Below, piece by piece: positions 1-8,852 of a stretch of 64,000 nucleotides of DNA. Numbering within the stretch: the stretch's first letter is position 1; every line of letters starts with the position of its first letter. Origin of the DNA: Octadecabacter arcticus 238 (GTDB lineage Bacteria; Pseudomonadota; Alphaproteobacteria; Rhodobacterales; Rhodobacteraceae). The notes under the pieces were generated by a model, which worked only from the letters and a program-made list of their open reading frames with translations, searched no databases and had not been told where the DNA came from. The position numbers and the translations under genes were made by a program. The stretch spans positions 3,663,001 through 3,727,000 of the forward strand of contig NC_020908.1 of NCBI RefSeq assembly GCF_000155735.2, read 5' to 3'.

Positions 1-1
1 T

Positions 2-556
2 GACGACGCAGCGTTTTTTGACAAGTCGGCAAAGCACGGCATGTCCGAGGTGATGTCGCATTACATGGCGGGATTGATTAAATATGCTCCCGATTACACC
101 TATTTCCTCGCGCCCTATGTGAACAGTTACAAGCGTTTTTCAAAAGGCACCTTTGCGCCGACCAAAACCGTATGGTCCGTGGACAACCGGACGGCGGGGT
201 TCCGTCTGTGTGGTGAAAACACCAAGGGCGTGCGGGTCGAATGCCGCATAGGGGGGGCCGATCTAAACCCTTATCTTACACAGGCAGTGATGATCGCTGC
301 AGGGATTAAGGGGATCGAAGAAAAGATGGAATTGGCCCCCGCAACGACAGGTGACGTCTATGAAGACGCCAAGGCCGCTGATATCCCGCAAACTCTGCGC
401 GCAGCCACAGAAACGTTGCGAGGCTCGCAATTCTTGCGCGAAGCCCTCGGAGATGATGTGGTGCACCACTACACCCGCGCCGCCGAGTGGGAACAAGAAG
501 AATTTGACCGCGCCGTGACCGATTGGGAAATCAAACGCGGCTTTGAAAGGGCTTAA
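2..556 (+). CDS. Glutamine synthetase family protein, C-terminal part (5' end outside window)
   Basis: The frame is open from base 2, so the gene begins upstream of the window and only about 184 C-terminal residues are present. The text matches the catalytic barrel of glutamine synthetases: a PTK-W-S-VDNR-x-AGFR stretch binding nucleotide and glutamate, then the VECRIGGADLNPY segment close to the metal and glutamate site. The family ATP-dependently condenses glutamate with ammonia or an amine. The next two genes, 5 nt apart each, encode an aldehyde dehydrogenase and an alcohol dehydrogenase, and a polyamine-type importer follows. I therefore infer a gamma-glutamyl-amide ligase (PuuA/IpuC-like) rather than the main ammonia-assimilating enzyme; the substrate is not shown by the sequence. 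Confidence 0.85.
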   Translation, partial: DDAAFFDKSAKHGMSEVMSHYMAGLIKYAPDYTYFLAPYVNSYKRFSKGTFAPTKTVWSVDNRTAGFRLCGENTKGVRVECRIGGADLNPYLTQAVMIAAGIKGIEEKMELAPATTGDVYEDAKAADIPQTLRAATETLRGSQFLREALGDDVVHHYTRAAEWEQEEFDRAVTDWEIKRGFERA

Positions 557-561
557 TTGTC

Positions 562-1935
562 ATGACAATCCAATGCATCTCACCCATCGACGGCTCAGTT
601 TATGCGACGCGCGAGACGCTGTCGCGGACGGACGCAGATGCCGCAGTAACACGCGCAAAAACCGCGCAGTCTGAATGGGCGGCGCGCCCCTTGGCGCAGC
701 GCATCGTGCTCGTTCAGGCAGGCGTTGCCGCTGTTGGTGCCATGAACGACGAAATCGTACCGGAAATCGCGCACCAAATGGGCCGACCAATCCGCTATGG
801 TGGTGAATTCGGCGGTTTTAGCGAACGCGCCAGTTACATGGCCGAAATCGCTGAAACGGCTTTGGCTGACATTGTGGTCGAGGACAGCGATGCATTCCGC
901 CGTGTGATCAAACGTGTGCCGCACGGGATCGTTCTTGTCGTGGCTCCGTGGAATTACCCCTATATGACGGCCATCAACACAGTCGCCCCTGCCCTCATCG
1001 CGGGTAATGCGGTCTTGCTGAAACATGCGTCACAAACGCCGCTGGTTGGCGAACGGATGGTCGCGGCGTTTCAGTCCGCGGGGGTCCCTAAGGATGTGTT
1101 CCAGAATGTGTTTCTGGATCACCAAACCACGTCAGACCTGATCGCAGATCGCGCTTTTGGCTTTGTGCATTTCACAGGGTCCGTCGGCGGAGGCAAGGCG
1201 ATGGAACGCGCCGCGGCGGGTACGTTCACCGGCATCGGGCTGGAACTTGGCGGCAAAGATCCGGGCTACGTGATGGACGATGCCAATCTGGACGCCGCAG
1301 TCGATACATTGATTGACGGTGCGATGTTCAATTCTGGCCAATGCTGTTGTGGGATCGAACGGATTTATGTCCACGAAAGCCTGTTCGATGCTTTTGTCGA
1401 AAAAGCCGTGGCGATCGTGAACGGCTATAAGCTTGGCAATCCACTGGACCCAGAAACGACCCTTGGTCCGATGGCCCATGTGCGCTTTGCCGATGAAGTG
1501 CGCGCGCAAACTGCGCAAGCTATCGCGGCGGGTGCCACGGCACAGATTGACCCAGCTCTTTTCCCGCAAGATGGTGGAGCCTATCTGATGCCGCAAATCC
1601 TGACAGACGTGACCCACGACATGCGGGTCATGCGCGACGAAAGTTTTGGTCCGGTGGTCGGCATCATGGCAGTCAAGGACGACGCCGAAGCGATCCGTCT
1701 GATGAATGACAGCAACTTTGGCCTCACCGCATCGTTGTGGACCCAAGATGCCAAACGCGCCGAAGACATTGCCGATCAGATCGAAACCGGCACCGTGTTT
1801 ATGAACCGCGCCGACTACCTCGATCCGGCGCTGTGCTGGACAGGATGCAAAGACACCGGACGCGGCGGCGGGCTATCCGTTATCGGCTATCACAACCTGA
1901 CCCGTCCAAAATCATACCACCTTAAGAAAGCCTAA
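562..1935 (+). CDS. NAD(P)-dependent aldehyde dehydrogenase
   Basis: A 457-residue ALDH superfamily protein that oxidises an aldehyde to the acid in the cytoplasm. Visible landmarks are the PWNYP oxyanion-hole segment (Asn near residue 131), the FTGS dinucleotide-binding turn near 204-207, the ELGGKDP general-base motif (Glu228) and the catalytic cysteine in GQCCC (Cys262 by position). It starts 5 nt after the ligase stop and ends 5 nt before the iron alcohol dehydrogenase, so the three are probably one transcript. In that setting it likely oxidises an aldehyde made by the adjacent alcohol dehydrogenase or by amine oxidation. Length is slightly short for the family but nothing essential is missing. 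Confidence 0.92.
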   Translation: MTIQCISPIDGSVYATRETLSRTDADAAVTRAKTAQSEWAARPLAQRIVLVQAGVAAVGAMNDEIVPEIAHQMGRPIRYGGEFGGFSERASYMAEIAETALADIVVEDSDAFRRVIKRVPHGIVLVVAPWNYPYMTAINTVAPALIAGNAVLLKHASQTPLVGERMVAAFQSAGVPKDVFQNVFLDHQTTSDLIADRAFGFVHFTGSVGGGKAMERAAAGTFTGIGLELGGKDPGYVMDDANLDAAVDTLIDGAMFNSGQCCCGIERIYVHESLFDAFVEKAVAIVNGYKLGNPLDPETTLGPMAHVRFADEVRAQTAQAIAAGATAQIDPALFPQDGGAYLMPQILTDVTHDMRVMRDESFGPVVGIMAVKDDAEAIRLMNDSNFGLTASLWTQDAKRAEDIADQIETGTVFMNRADYLDPALCWTGCKDTGRGGGLSVIGYHNLTRPKSYHLKKA

Positions 1936-1940
1936 AAACA

Positions 1941-3092
1941 ATGAACATTTCCGCAAACTGGTCCTACCCAGCCGCCATACGTTTCGGTGCGGGCCGTATT
2001 TCCGAAATCGCAGATGCCTGCGCCGTCGCTGGGATCACAAAACCCCTGTTGGTCACTGACCGTGGCCTCGCGAACATGGAGATCACGACCAGAACGCTTG
2101 GCCTGCTGGAAGCTGCGGGTCTTGGCCGTGCCATTTTCAGCGATGTTGATCCAAACCCGAACGAAAAGAACGCCGCCGCAGGCGTCAAAGCCTACAATGA
2201 GGGCGGCTATGATGGTGTCATCGCCTTTGGTGGCGGATCCGGTCTTGATCTGGGTAAATTGGTGGCGTTCCTCGCCGGACAGACCCGCCCTTTGTGGGAC
2301 TTTGAAGATGTTGGAGATTGGTGGACTCGCGCAGACGCCGACGCAATCGCACCGATTATTGCGGTTCCAACGACGGCTGGGACAGGGTCCGAAGTTGGAC
2401 GCGCATCGGTTATTACAAATTCTGTAACCGAAGAGAAAAAGATAATCTTTCACCCGAAATTCCTGCCCACAGTTGTCATCTGCGACCCAGAATTGACCAT
2501 CGGCATGCCGAACTTCATCACCGCAGGTACCGGCTTGGACGCCTTTGCCCATTGTGTGGAAGCGTTCAGTTCGCCACATTACCACCCGATGAGCCAAGGC
2601 ATGGCACTTGAGGGCATGCGTTTGGTCAAAGACTATCTGCCGCGGGCCTACGCCGATGGAACAGATATCGAAGCGCGATCCCATTTGATGTCAGCTGCCA
2701 TTATGGGTGCGACGGCATTTCAAAAAGGCCTCGGCGCAATCCACGCCCTGTCACATCCCATCGGCGCGATTTATCACACACACCACGGCACGACGAACGC
2801 GGTGTGTATGCCAGCCATTCTTCAATTCAATAAAGCCCCGATTACCGGCGTAATTGGGCAGGCTGCCGACTACCTTGGCATTTCCGGCGGTTTTGACGGC
2901 TTTTGCGCCTATGTCGATGGTCTAAATGCGTCACTTGGCATCCCCAAAAACCTCGCGGGGCTTGGGATCGAAAACCCCGATATTGACCGCATTGTGAACG
3001 GTGCACTGAAAGACCCTAGCACAGGCGGAAATCCTGTTAAGATGACGCAGGAAAACACGACTCGGCTTCTGCTCGATATTATCAATGCATGA
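1941..3092 (+). CDS. Iron-containing alcohol dehydrogenase
   Basis: A 383-residue group III (Fe-type) alcohol dehydrogenase. The N-terminal half has the GGGSGLDLGK nucleotide-binding loop (residues 97-106). The metal ligands fit Asp200 and His204 (GLDAFAH), His268 (GAIHALSH) and His282 (HHG), with the family's 14-residue spacing between the last two. It would interconvert an alcohol and an aldehyde using NAD(P). It is last in the tight ligase-ALDH-ADH run; about 145 nt separate it from the solute-binding protein gene. ADH plus ALDH beside a GS-like ligase suggests stepwise oxidation of an amino-alcohol or diol substrate, which is inference. Confidence 0.92.
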   Translation: MNISANWSYPAAIRFGAGRISEIADACAVAGITKPLLVTDRGLANMEITTRTLGLLEAAGLGRAIFSDVDPNPNEKNAAAGVKAYNEGGYDGVIAFGGGSGLDLGKLVAFLAGQTRPLWDFEDVGDWWTRADADAIAPIIAVPTTAGTGSEVGRASVITNSVTEEKKIIFHPKFLPTVVICDPELTIGMPNFITAGTGLDAFAHCVEAFSSPHYHPMSQGMALEGMRLVKDYLPRAYADGTDIEARSHLMSAAIMGATAFQKGLGAIHALSHPIGAIYHTHHGTTNAVCMPAILQFNKAPITGVIGQAADYLGISGGFDGFCAYVDGLNASLGIPKNLAGLGIENPDIDRIVNGALKDPSTGGNPVKMTQENTTRLLLDIINA

Positions 3093-3237
3093 CCTTTCAC
3101 AGCCGGCAATTTGGGCGTAAAGATTGCTTTTTCTGCTTGGTGATGTCGTAAATATTTCACGAAGGAACACTATGGACTCTCTTTAGACAGGTTGCCTCAA
3201 TGGCGGCTATCACCCCTCGATTAGATGGAGATTTACT

Positions 3238-4299
3238 ATGAAATTCGGACTGCTCTCAACGACAGCACTTGTCGTCGCTCTTGCTGCATCCTCGGCTTCC
3301 GCTGAAACTTTGCGCCTTTTGACCTGGGGCGGCTACGCACCCGAAGATGTTATTGAATTATTTGAGGCCGAAACTGGCCACACGGTTGAAGTCACAACAT
3401 CCAACAATGAAGAAATGATCGCAAAGCTGCGGGCCACAAACGGCGGCGGTTTTGACCTTGCGCAACCGAGCCAAGACCGGATCGCGAGCGCGCAAGAAGA
3501 ATTCGGTATCTACAAGCCGATCGACATGTCCCGCGTGGACGGCGCGCAATTCATCCCATCGATGCTCAGTGCGACAGCGACAAATACGACATTTGACGGC
3601 GAAGTCTTTGGCCTGCCCCACGTTTGGGGCACCAGTGGTCTGGTGGTTAACACCGCTGAGGCCAGCCAAGTTGTCGACTATACCGACCTATGCGATGAAT
3701 CTGTTGCGGGTGATGTATCCTACCGCTTGAAGCGTCCGACACTTATCGGATTTGCCCATGCAATGGGCCTTGATCCATTTGCGGCATATTCAGATCTGGA
3801 TGCCTATCAGGGCATTCTTGATCAAGTCGAGGAAACGCTTATCGCATGTAAGCCCAATGTAAAAACCTATTGGGACGGCGGCGATGAGATCAAGAACCTG
3901 TTGCGCTCCGGCGAAGTTGTCGCAGCAATGGCGTGGGATACCGGCGGTTGGCAGCTGAATGCGGACAATGCAGACATCACGTTTGTTGCGCCTGCGTCCG
4001 GTGCGCTTGGCTGGATCGACACCTTCGTTTTGCCGTCACGTGGTCGGGCTGATGATGCAGCCTACGACTGGATCAACTTCGTCATGCGCCCTGACATCGC
4101 AGCAATGATCACCAATACGGCTGGCAATTTTACAGCCGCAGTTGACGGTGACGCGGGTGTAAATGCAGACTTGAAAGCGCGCTACCAAGCGAGCTTTGAT
4201 CAGGCGTCCATCGACAACATTAAATGGTATCCGCCAGTGCCAGCTGGTCTGGAAGCCTTGGAAGGTGCCACCCTAGATCGCATTAATGCTGCGAACTAA
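3238..4299 (+). CDS. Periplasmic polyamine-type solute-binding protein
   Basis: A 353-residue PotD/PotF-like extracellular binding protein with a Sec signal peptide (about residues 1-22, ending SASA before ETLRLLTWGGY). The opening LTWGGY and later EIKNLLRSGE and AMAWDTGG text are typical of spermidine/putrescine-class receptors. It captures substrate in the periplasm and delivers it to the two permeases encoded downstream. It is separated from the ATPase gene by a strong hairpin (4319-4345), an arrangement that often lets the receptor be made in excess of the membrane parts. The ligand is not determined; putrescine, another polyamine or an amino-alcohol are candidates. Confidence 0.88.
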   Translation: MKFGLLSTTALVVALAASSASAETLRLLTWGGYAPEDVIELFEAETGHTVEVTTSNNEEMIAKLRATNGGGFDLAQPSQDRIASAQEEFGIYKPIDMSRVDGAQFIPSMLSATATNTTFDGEVFGLPHVWGTSGLVVNTAEASQVVDYTDLCDESVAGDVSYRLKRPTLIGFAHAMGLDPFAAYSDLDAYQGILDQVEETLIACKPNVKTYWDGGDEIKNLLRSGEVVAAMAWDTGGWQLNADNADITFVAPASGALGWIDTFVLPSRGRADDAAYDWINFVMRPDIAAMITNTAGNFTAAVDGDAGVNADLKARYQASFDQASIDNIKWYPPVPAGLEALEGATLDRINAAN

Positions 4300-4318
4300 A
4301 TACCTGTCTTGAACCAAT

Positions 4319-4345
4319 AAGAAGGGCGCAGATCGCGCCCTTCTT
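4319..4345 (+). terminator. Intra-operon hairpin after the solute-binding protein gene
   Basis: An 11-bp perfect stem (AAGAAGGGCGC / GCGCCCTTCTT) with a 5-nt loop lies 20 nt after the stop of the binding protein and before the ATPase start. It probably acts as a partial terminator or 3'-end stabiliser. The downstream T run is short, so termination should be incomplete. Confidence 0.6.
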
Positions 4346-4369
4346 TGTGACTTTGAAAGGTCCAGATCG

Positions 4370-5476
4370 ATGGCCCAAACAGCCGACCTTGAATGCCGCG
4401 ATCTGACCAAAGATTTTGATGATTTCCGCGCAGTCGATCATGTCAACTTCGACGTACCGCAAGGCTCGTTTTTCTCGATCCTCGGGCCGTCTGGCTGTGG
4501 TAAGACCACGCTGCTGCGGATGATTGCAGGATTTCAATTTCCAACCAGTGGCGACCTTTTGATCAAGGGCAATTCGATGATTGGCGTCGGACCCAATAAG
4601 CGTCCGGTTTCGATGGTGTTCCAACATCTGGCGCTGTTCCCAATGATGAACATCGGGAAAAATATCGGCTTCGGGTTGCGCCAGCGCGGTGTATCCACGT
4701 CAGACATTAAAACGCGTGTTGGGCGGGTGCTTGAACGGGTCGGATTGCCCGGTATTGAAGACCGCCGCATTGACCAGCTGTCAGGTGGGCAGAAACAACG
4801 TGTGGCAATTGCACGCTGCATGGTGCTGGAACCGGATGTTCTGCTTTTGGATGAGCCCCTCGGCGCACTTGATTTGAAACTGCGTGAACACATGAAAATT
4901 GAACTGAAAACCCTACAGGCCGAATTCAACACGACCTTCGTTTACATCACTCACGACCAATCCGAAGCTTTGGTGATGAGCGATAAAATCGCCGTTATGA
5001 ACAAGGGTCGTTTTGACCAAATCGGCACGGCCAAAGACCTTTATTATGACCCCGCCAATGCCTTCGTCGCGGGGTTTGTTGGCGACTCGAACCGGTTTGA
5101 GGGCAAGGTGAAAGCCCTAAACGGGCAGATTGTCTCGCTCATCACTGACGGCGGTGTCGAACTTCACGGACAGGCCACAACGCGGGTTCCTAAAATTGGG
5201 CAGCGCGCGCAAATCTTCGTGCGGCCAGAAGCAATCCAGCTGTCCAAAGATCCAGTTCAAGGCGGCGGCCCCCCGAACGCAAGCGAACGTGTCGTAGACA
5301 GCGTATTGTTTAATGGCGCCAATAGTATGGTCATTCTGCGCGACCCAAAATCAGGCGAAACGATCCAAGTCACCCTGCCCCAGACTGGCGAATTTCTTAG
5401 TCTTTCGAAGGGTGAAACCGTTTACACCAGCTGGAACCCCACACAGGCGCGCTGTTTTGCGACCGAGGGTCAATAG
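4370..5476 (+). CDS. Polyamine-type ABC transporter ATP-binding protein (PotA/PotG-like)
   Basis: A 368-residue ATPase: Walker A GPSGCGKTT (residues 39-47), Q-loop near 85, signature LSGGQ (137-141), Walker B LLLLDEP followed by a D-loop near 156-168, switch His in ITHD near 199. A C-terminal TOBE-like regulatory domain starts around residue 270, which explains the length. It energises import through the two permeases that follow; its stop is directly abutted by the first permease start at 5477. The ligand is inferred only from family and neighbours. Confidence 0.93.
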   Translation: MAQTADLECRDLTKDFDDFRAVDHVNFDVPQGSFFSILGPSGCGKTTLLRMIAGFQFPTSGDLLIKGNSMIGVGPNKRPVSMVFQHLALFPMMNIGKNIGFGLRQRGVSTSDIKTRVGRVLERVGLPGIEDRRIDQLSGGQKQRVAIARCMVLEPDVLLLDEPLGALDLKLREHMKIELKTLQAEFNTTFVYITHDQSEALVMSDKIAVMNKGRFDQIGTAKDLYYDPANAFVAGFVGDSNRFEGKVKALNGQIVSLITDGGVELHGQATTRVPKIGQRAQIFVRPEAIQLSKDPVQGGGPPNASERVVDSVLFNGANSMVILRDPKSGETIQVTLPQTGEFLSLSKGETVYTSWNPTQARCFATEGQ

Positions 5477-6340
5477 ATGGTGTCTGACAAATCAAAGCTC
5501 GGATTTTACCTGCTCTTGTCGCCGCTGCTGCTGTGGCTGGTGACATTGATCATCCTGCCCCACATCGGTCTGTTCTTCGTCTCGATCAGCGAAAAGGTGG
5601 GCGTGCGAGAATATGAAACCGGTCTTGGCAACTACGCCGTTTTCTTCAATGAACCCCTGTATTGGCGCACATTTGCGCGCACGGCATATATGTCCATCTT
5701 CACAACGGTCCTGACATTGCTATTGGGATTTCCGATTGCCTATTATATCGCAAAGCTGATTCGCGGCCGCGCGAAAACTACATTGTTTTTGATGTGCCTG
5801 ATCCCGTTCTGGGTGTCTGAATTGGTCCGCACTTTTGGTTGGATGATCCTGCTGCGCGAAACCGGCGTATTGTCCAGTTTCCTGCAATATACCGGCGTTA
5901 TCGATGGTCCAGTCGAATTTTTGTATAATGACGGTGCCATCATGGTTGGCCTTGTCTACACATCGATCCTGTTCATGATTGTGCCCTTGGTGACGACCCT
6001 CGATAGCCTTGACGACAGTTTGATCGAGGCTGGATATGACTTGGGCGGGTCTGGCTGGTCCATCCTGCGCGAGATCGTGATCCCACACGCCATGCCAGGA
6101 ATTGTGTCCGGCTGTATTGTGGTATTCATGCTGTCGCTCGGCAACTATCTGACGCCGATCCTGCTGGGGGGCAAAGACAGCCTGTGGTTCACCGGCCTGA
6201 TCTACACCCAGTTTATCACCCGCTTTAACTGGGAACTCGGCTCGGCTTTTGGCTTCCTCCTGTTGGGCCTGTCATCGACGATTGTATTCCTTGGGCTAAA
6301 GCTGTCACGTCAATCCCTGTCCGACACGTTAGGACGATAA
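5477..6340 (+). CDS. Polyamine-type ABC transporter permease (PotB/PotH-like)
   Basis: A 287-residue inner-membrane protein with about six hydrophobic segments and the EAGYDLGGSGW cytoplasmic EAA-type loop near residues 187-197 that contacts the ATPase. It starts at the base after the ATPase stop and is followed immediately by the second permease, so translation is probably coupled. Together with the next protein it forms the heteromeric transport channel. Confidence 0.92.
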   Translation: MVSDKSKLGFYLLLSPLLLWLVTLIILPHIGLFFVSISEKVGVREYETGLGNYAVFFNEPLYWRTFARTAYMSIFTTVLTLLLGFPIAYYIAKLIRGRAKTTLFLMCLIPFWVSELVRTFGWMILLRETGVLSSFLQYTGVIDGPVEFLYNDGAIMVGLVYTSILFMIVPLVTTLDSLDDSLIEAGYDLGGSGWSILREIVIPHAMPGIVSGCIVVFMLSLGNYLTPILLGGKDSLWFTGLIYTQFITRFNWELGSAFGFLLLGLSSTIVFLGLKLSRQSLSDTLGR

Positions 6341-7192
6341 ATGATCCCCACCGTTCCACAGTCTTCTGCCCTAAAATGGTCCTACCGTGCCTATGTGACA
6401 TTGTTCTTCATCTATCTCGCATTGCCGCTCACGGTCGTCTGCGTCTTCGCATTCAACAACAGCGTTTTCCCGTCACTGCCGTGGGAAGGCTTCACCATGA
6501 AATGGTTCTTCGGGACCGAAGCGCCATTCATCGGGGTGTTTCACGAACGCTCAATTTTGCGCTCAATCGGGACGTCAGCGTTTGTTGCAGTCTGGGTTGC
6601 CGGACTCGCTGTCGTCGTTGGTACCTGCAACGCGTTTCTGTTCGTACGGCATGATTTCCGCGGCAAAGGCCTTTTGTACATATTGATGCTACTGCCTTTG
6701 ATCATACCGGGTGTCATCCTTGGCATCTCAATCCTGGTTTTTGCCAGCTCAGTCGCAAACACGCTTGAAGACGCGACCGGCCTTTGGTTTGACGGGTTAC
6801 GCCCCGGTTTGATCCTCGTGATCTTAGGCCAATTTTCGTTCATCACGACCTTCGCAACATTGGTGATCCTAGCGCGATTGCAAAAGTTCGATCTTAGCCT
6901 TGAAGAAGCCGCGCTGAACCTCGGGGCGACCAAATGGGGCGCTATCCGTCAAGTCACTTTGCCGTTCTTGATGCCCGCGATCGTCGGCGCTGGCGTCGTC
7001 GCCGTGTTGATGAGCTTTGAAAACTTCAACACAACTCTGATGCTCGTCGGGTCGGATTCGCCTTTGACAATTACCATGTTTGACAAACTCAAGCACGGCT
7101 CGACACCAGTTCTAAACGCAGTATCGCTGCTGTTGATTATTGTATCCGCCGCGCTTGGATTGCTGTCGCTGATGTTCCAAAAGTCAAAATAA
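6341..7192 (+). CDS. Polyamine-type ABC transporter permease (PotC/PotI-like)
   Basis: A 283-residue membrane protein with about six transmembrane segments and the EEAALNLGATKW loop near residues 187-198, the coupling helix of this permease class. It starts directly after the PotB-like stop and is the last gene of the importer. Downstream there is only a short spacer before the IS66 element, so any further genes of the original operon may have been separated by transposons. Confidence 0.92.
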   Translation: MIPTVPQSSALKWSYRAYVTLFFIYLALPLTVVCVFAFNNSVFPSLPWEGFTMKWFFGTEAPFIGVFHERSILRSIGTSAFVAVWVAGLAVVVGTCNAFLFVRHDFRGKGLLYILMLLPLIIPGVILGISILVFASSVANTLEDATGLWFDGLRPGLILVILGQFSFITTFATLVILARLQKFDLSLEEAALNLGATKWGAIRQVTLPFLMPAIVGAGVVAVLMSFENFNTTLMLVGSDSPLTITMFDKLKHGSTPVLNAVSLLLIIVSAALGLLSLMFQKSK

Positions 7193-7928
7193 AGGGGCGT
7201 CGCGTCAACCCGACCAATGCCAGATCAAGTGTCGGCATAATCTTTTCAGGAACGACTAACCGCGAACAGGTGTAACCGCACCATTGATACCGCAGCTTGA
7301 CTGTTCTCGGCTCCGGCTGGTGCCCAGTTCCGCGGTAGCAATTCATCCAGCCTGTTAATCTAGTGTTCATGGATACCGTCGAGGATGTCGGCGATATACG
7401 CCTGTGGATCGATGCCATTCAGCTTGGCGGTCACAATTATGGTCATGGCGCGGGCGAGTGTCCCAGCCCCGGTATCGGCCCCTGCAAATAGCCAATTCTT
7501 CCGCCCTATTCCAATCGGACGCAGGGCCCGCTCGGCTGGATTGTTGTCGATAGCAACACGGCCATCGGCCGGGAACAAGCTGAAGGCATCCTGCCGACTG
7601 AGGCCATATCGGAAAGCTTTGGCGAGAACGCCCTTGCCCGGAATGCGCAGGAGTTGTTGTTCGGACCGGGCAAAGAAGGCCGTGACCTTTGACTGGCTCA
7701 GTTTTTGACGCGCGGCATGGCGGACGTCGGCAGACTGGCCGTTGATGTTACGCTCAACATCATAGAGCTTGCCAATCCGATCAAGCGCCTCGCGGGCGAT
7801 CTCGGATTTGGTTGAGGTCCAAAAATCATGGAAGTCGCGCCGCAGATGGGCCCTACAAGCCGCTTCGCGCAAACGCGGCACACCACCCTGTTCAGGAGCG
7901 TAGAGTTTGGCATGGCCCTTGTAACCAT

Positions 7929-7971
7929 CCATTGCCCTGCAGGGCATCGCACCGCGATGTCCCGAGAGGGG
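7929..7971 (+). repeat. Hairpin micro-insertion, copy A
   Basis: Left flank CATTGCCCTGCAG, stem GGCATCGC with loop ACC and GCGATGTCC (one G-T wobble), right flank CGAGAGGGG. It lies in IS66 tnpC, antisense to the gene, between codons reading ILQA and DGYKG. Removing 40 nt rejoins them in frame at a site reading ATC|GGC. Confidence 0.85.
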
Positions 7972-8217
7972 CCTGAAGGATGCCACGTGCATTGGCCAGA
8001 TGGCTCAGGACGTGCTCTTCCTTCCAGTTGGGCGCAAACCGATAGACGGCACCGGGTGGAGATGATCCCGCCCGTCCGCCATTGGCCCTCGAACCGATGG
8101 CGGCCACATGGCGAATGGTCTTGTCACGCACATAGGCCCAGATCCGGCCTTGTTTGCCCCCTTTGCCAAGCCCCTTGTCGCGTAAGGAGCGATCCAGCAC
8201 CCGGATTGGCGTATCGT

Positions 8218-8257
8218 CCACTGCCCGGCAGGGCATGTTTACATGCCCGAGAGGGGG
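8218..8257 (+). repeat. Hairpin micro-insertion, copy B
   Basis: Left flank CACTGCCCGGCAG, perfect stem GGGCATGT / ACATGCCC with a 2-nt loop, right flank CGAGAGGGG. It is inserted in IS66 tnpC between NLLNA and DDTPIR; removing 37 nt restores the frame at GTC|GGC. Confidence 0.87.
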
Positions 8258-8333
8258 CATTCAGCAGATTGCTGCCCATGATGTCGGCCTCGATCCTCTC
8301 AATCAGCGGTGACAGGGTTTTCATGGCGCGGCC

Positions 8334-8405
8334 ACCCGGGGCTCTGCCCGTTCTCACCTCAGACTGTCCACCGGACAGTCTGTCGCTTCGCGAACCGGCG
8401 TTCAC
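8334..8405. repeat. Second-type palindromic insertion in tnpC (TCCACCGGA core)
   Basis: About 70 nt containing GGGGCTCTGCCCG, then stem AGACTGTCC / GGACAGTCT around ACC, then CGCTTCGCG. It replaces about two residues between STLVGW and RAMKTLSPL of IS66 TnpC and stays in frame, adding roughly 23 residues. The same architecture occurs at 12951-13014 and 52632-52712. Confidence 0.7.
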
Positions 8406-8528
8406 CCAACCGACAAGTGTACTCTCGGGGATGTCCGCGCCCATGCGCGCGAAGATTTCGTGTTGGCGATATAAAGGAAGGTGATCGTCAAACTTCGAGA
8501 CGAGAATGTGGGCCAGCAGGTTTGGGTC

Positions 8529-8567
8529 CCACTGCCCGGCAGGGCATGTTTACATGCCCGAGAGGGG
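8529..8567 (+). repeat. Hairpin micro-insertion, copy C
   Basis: Identical stem to copy B (GGGCATGT / ACATGCCC) with flanks CCACTGCCCGGCAG and CGAGAGGGG. It sits in IS66 tnpC between IPGSMA and DPNLLAHILV; excising 37 nt rejoins GTC|GGC in frame. Confidence 0.87.
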
Positions 8568-8710
8568 CCATGCTGCCGGGGATGGGGCGGCTTGGTGCGG
8601 GCTCCTGCAGCATCTTTTCGCAGCGGCGGCAGGACTTCTTGATGCGGGCGACCTGGATCACCTTCATCTGCGCGGCGATCATATCAAACAGTTCACTGAC
8701 ATCCTCGCCC

Positions 8711-8759
8711 ATCGCACCAGAGGTGCGTGATAAATTATGCACGCCTGTGTCGCGACACG
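8711..8759. repeat. Compound palindromic insertion in tnpC
   Basis: About 48 nt not expected in TnpC, between the GGDLR and GEDVSELF codons. It contains CGCACC-AGA-GGTGCG, then GCGTG/CACGC around an AT-rich loop, then the perfect palindrome GTGTCGCGACAC. The last motif recurs at 32804-32817. Exact ends are uncertain. Confidence 0.5.
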
Positions 8760-8852
8760 TAAATCGCCGCCGCAGTCAGGGCAGCAGGTGCCAGGATCAA
8801 GCTCAAGGCGCTCGCGCAGGGTTGCGTCAAAGACACGTGGACGGCGGCGCAG

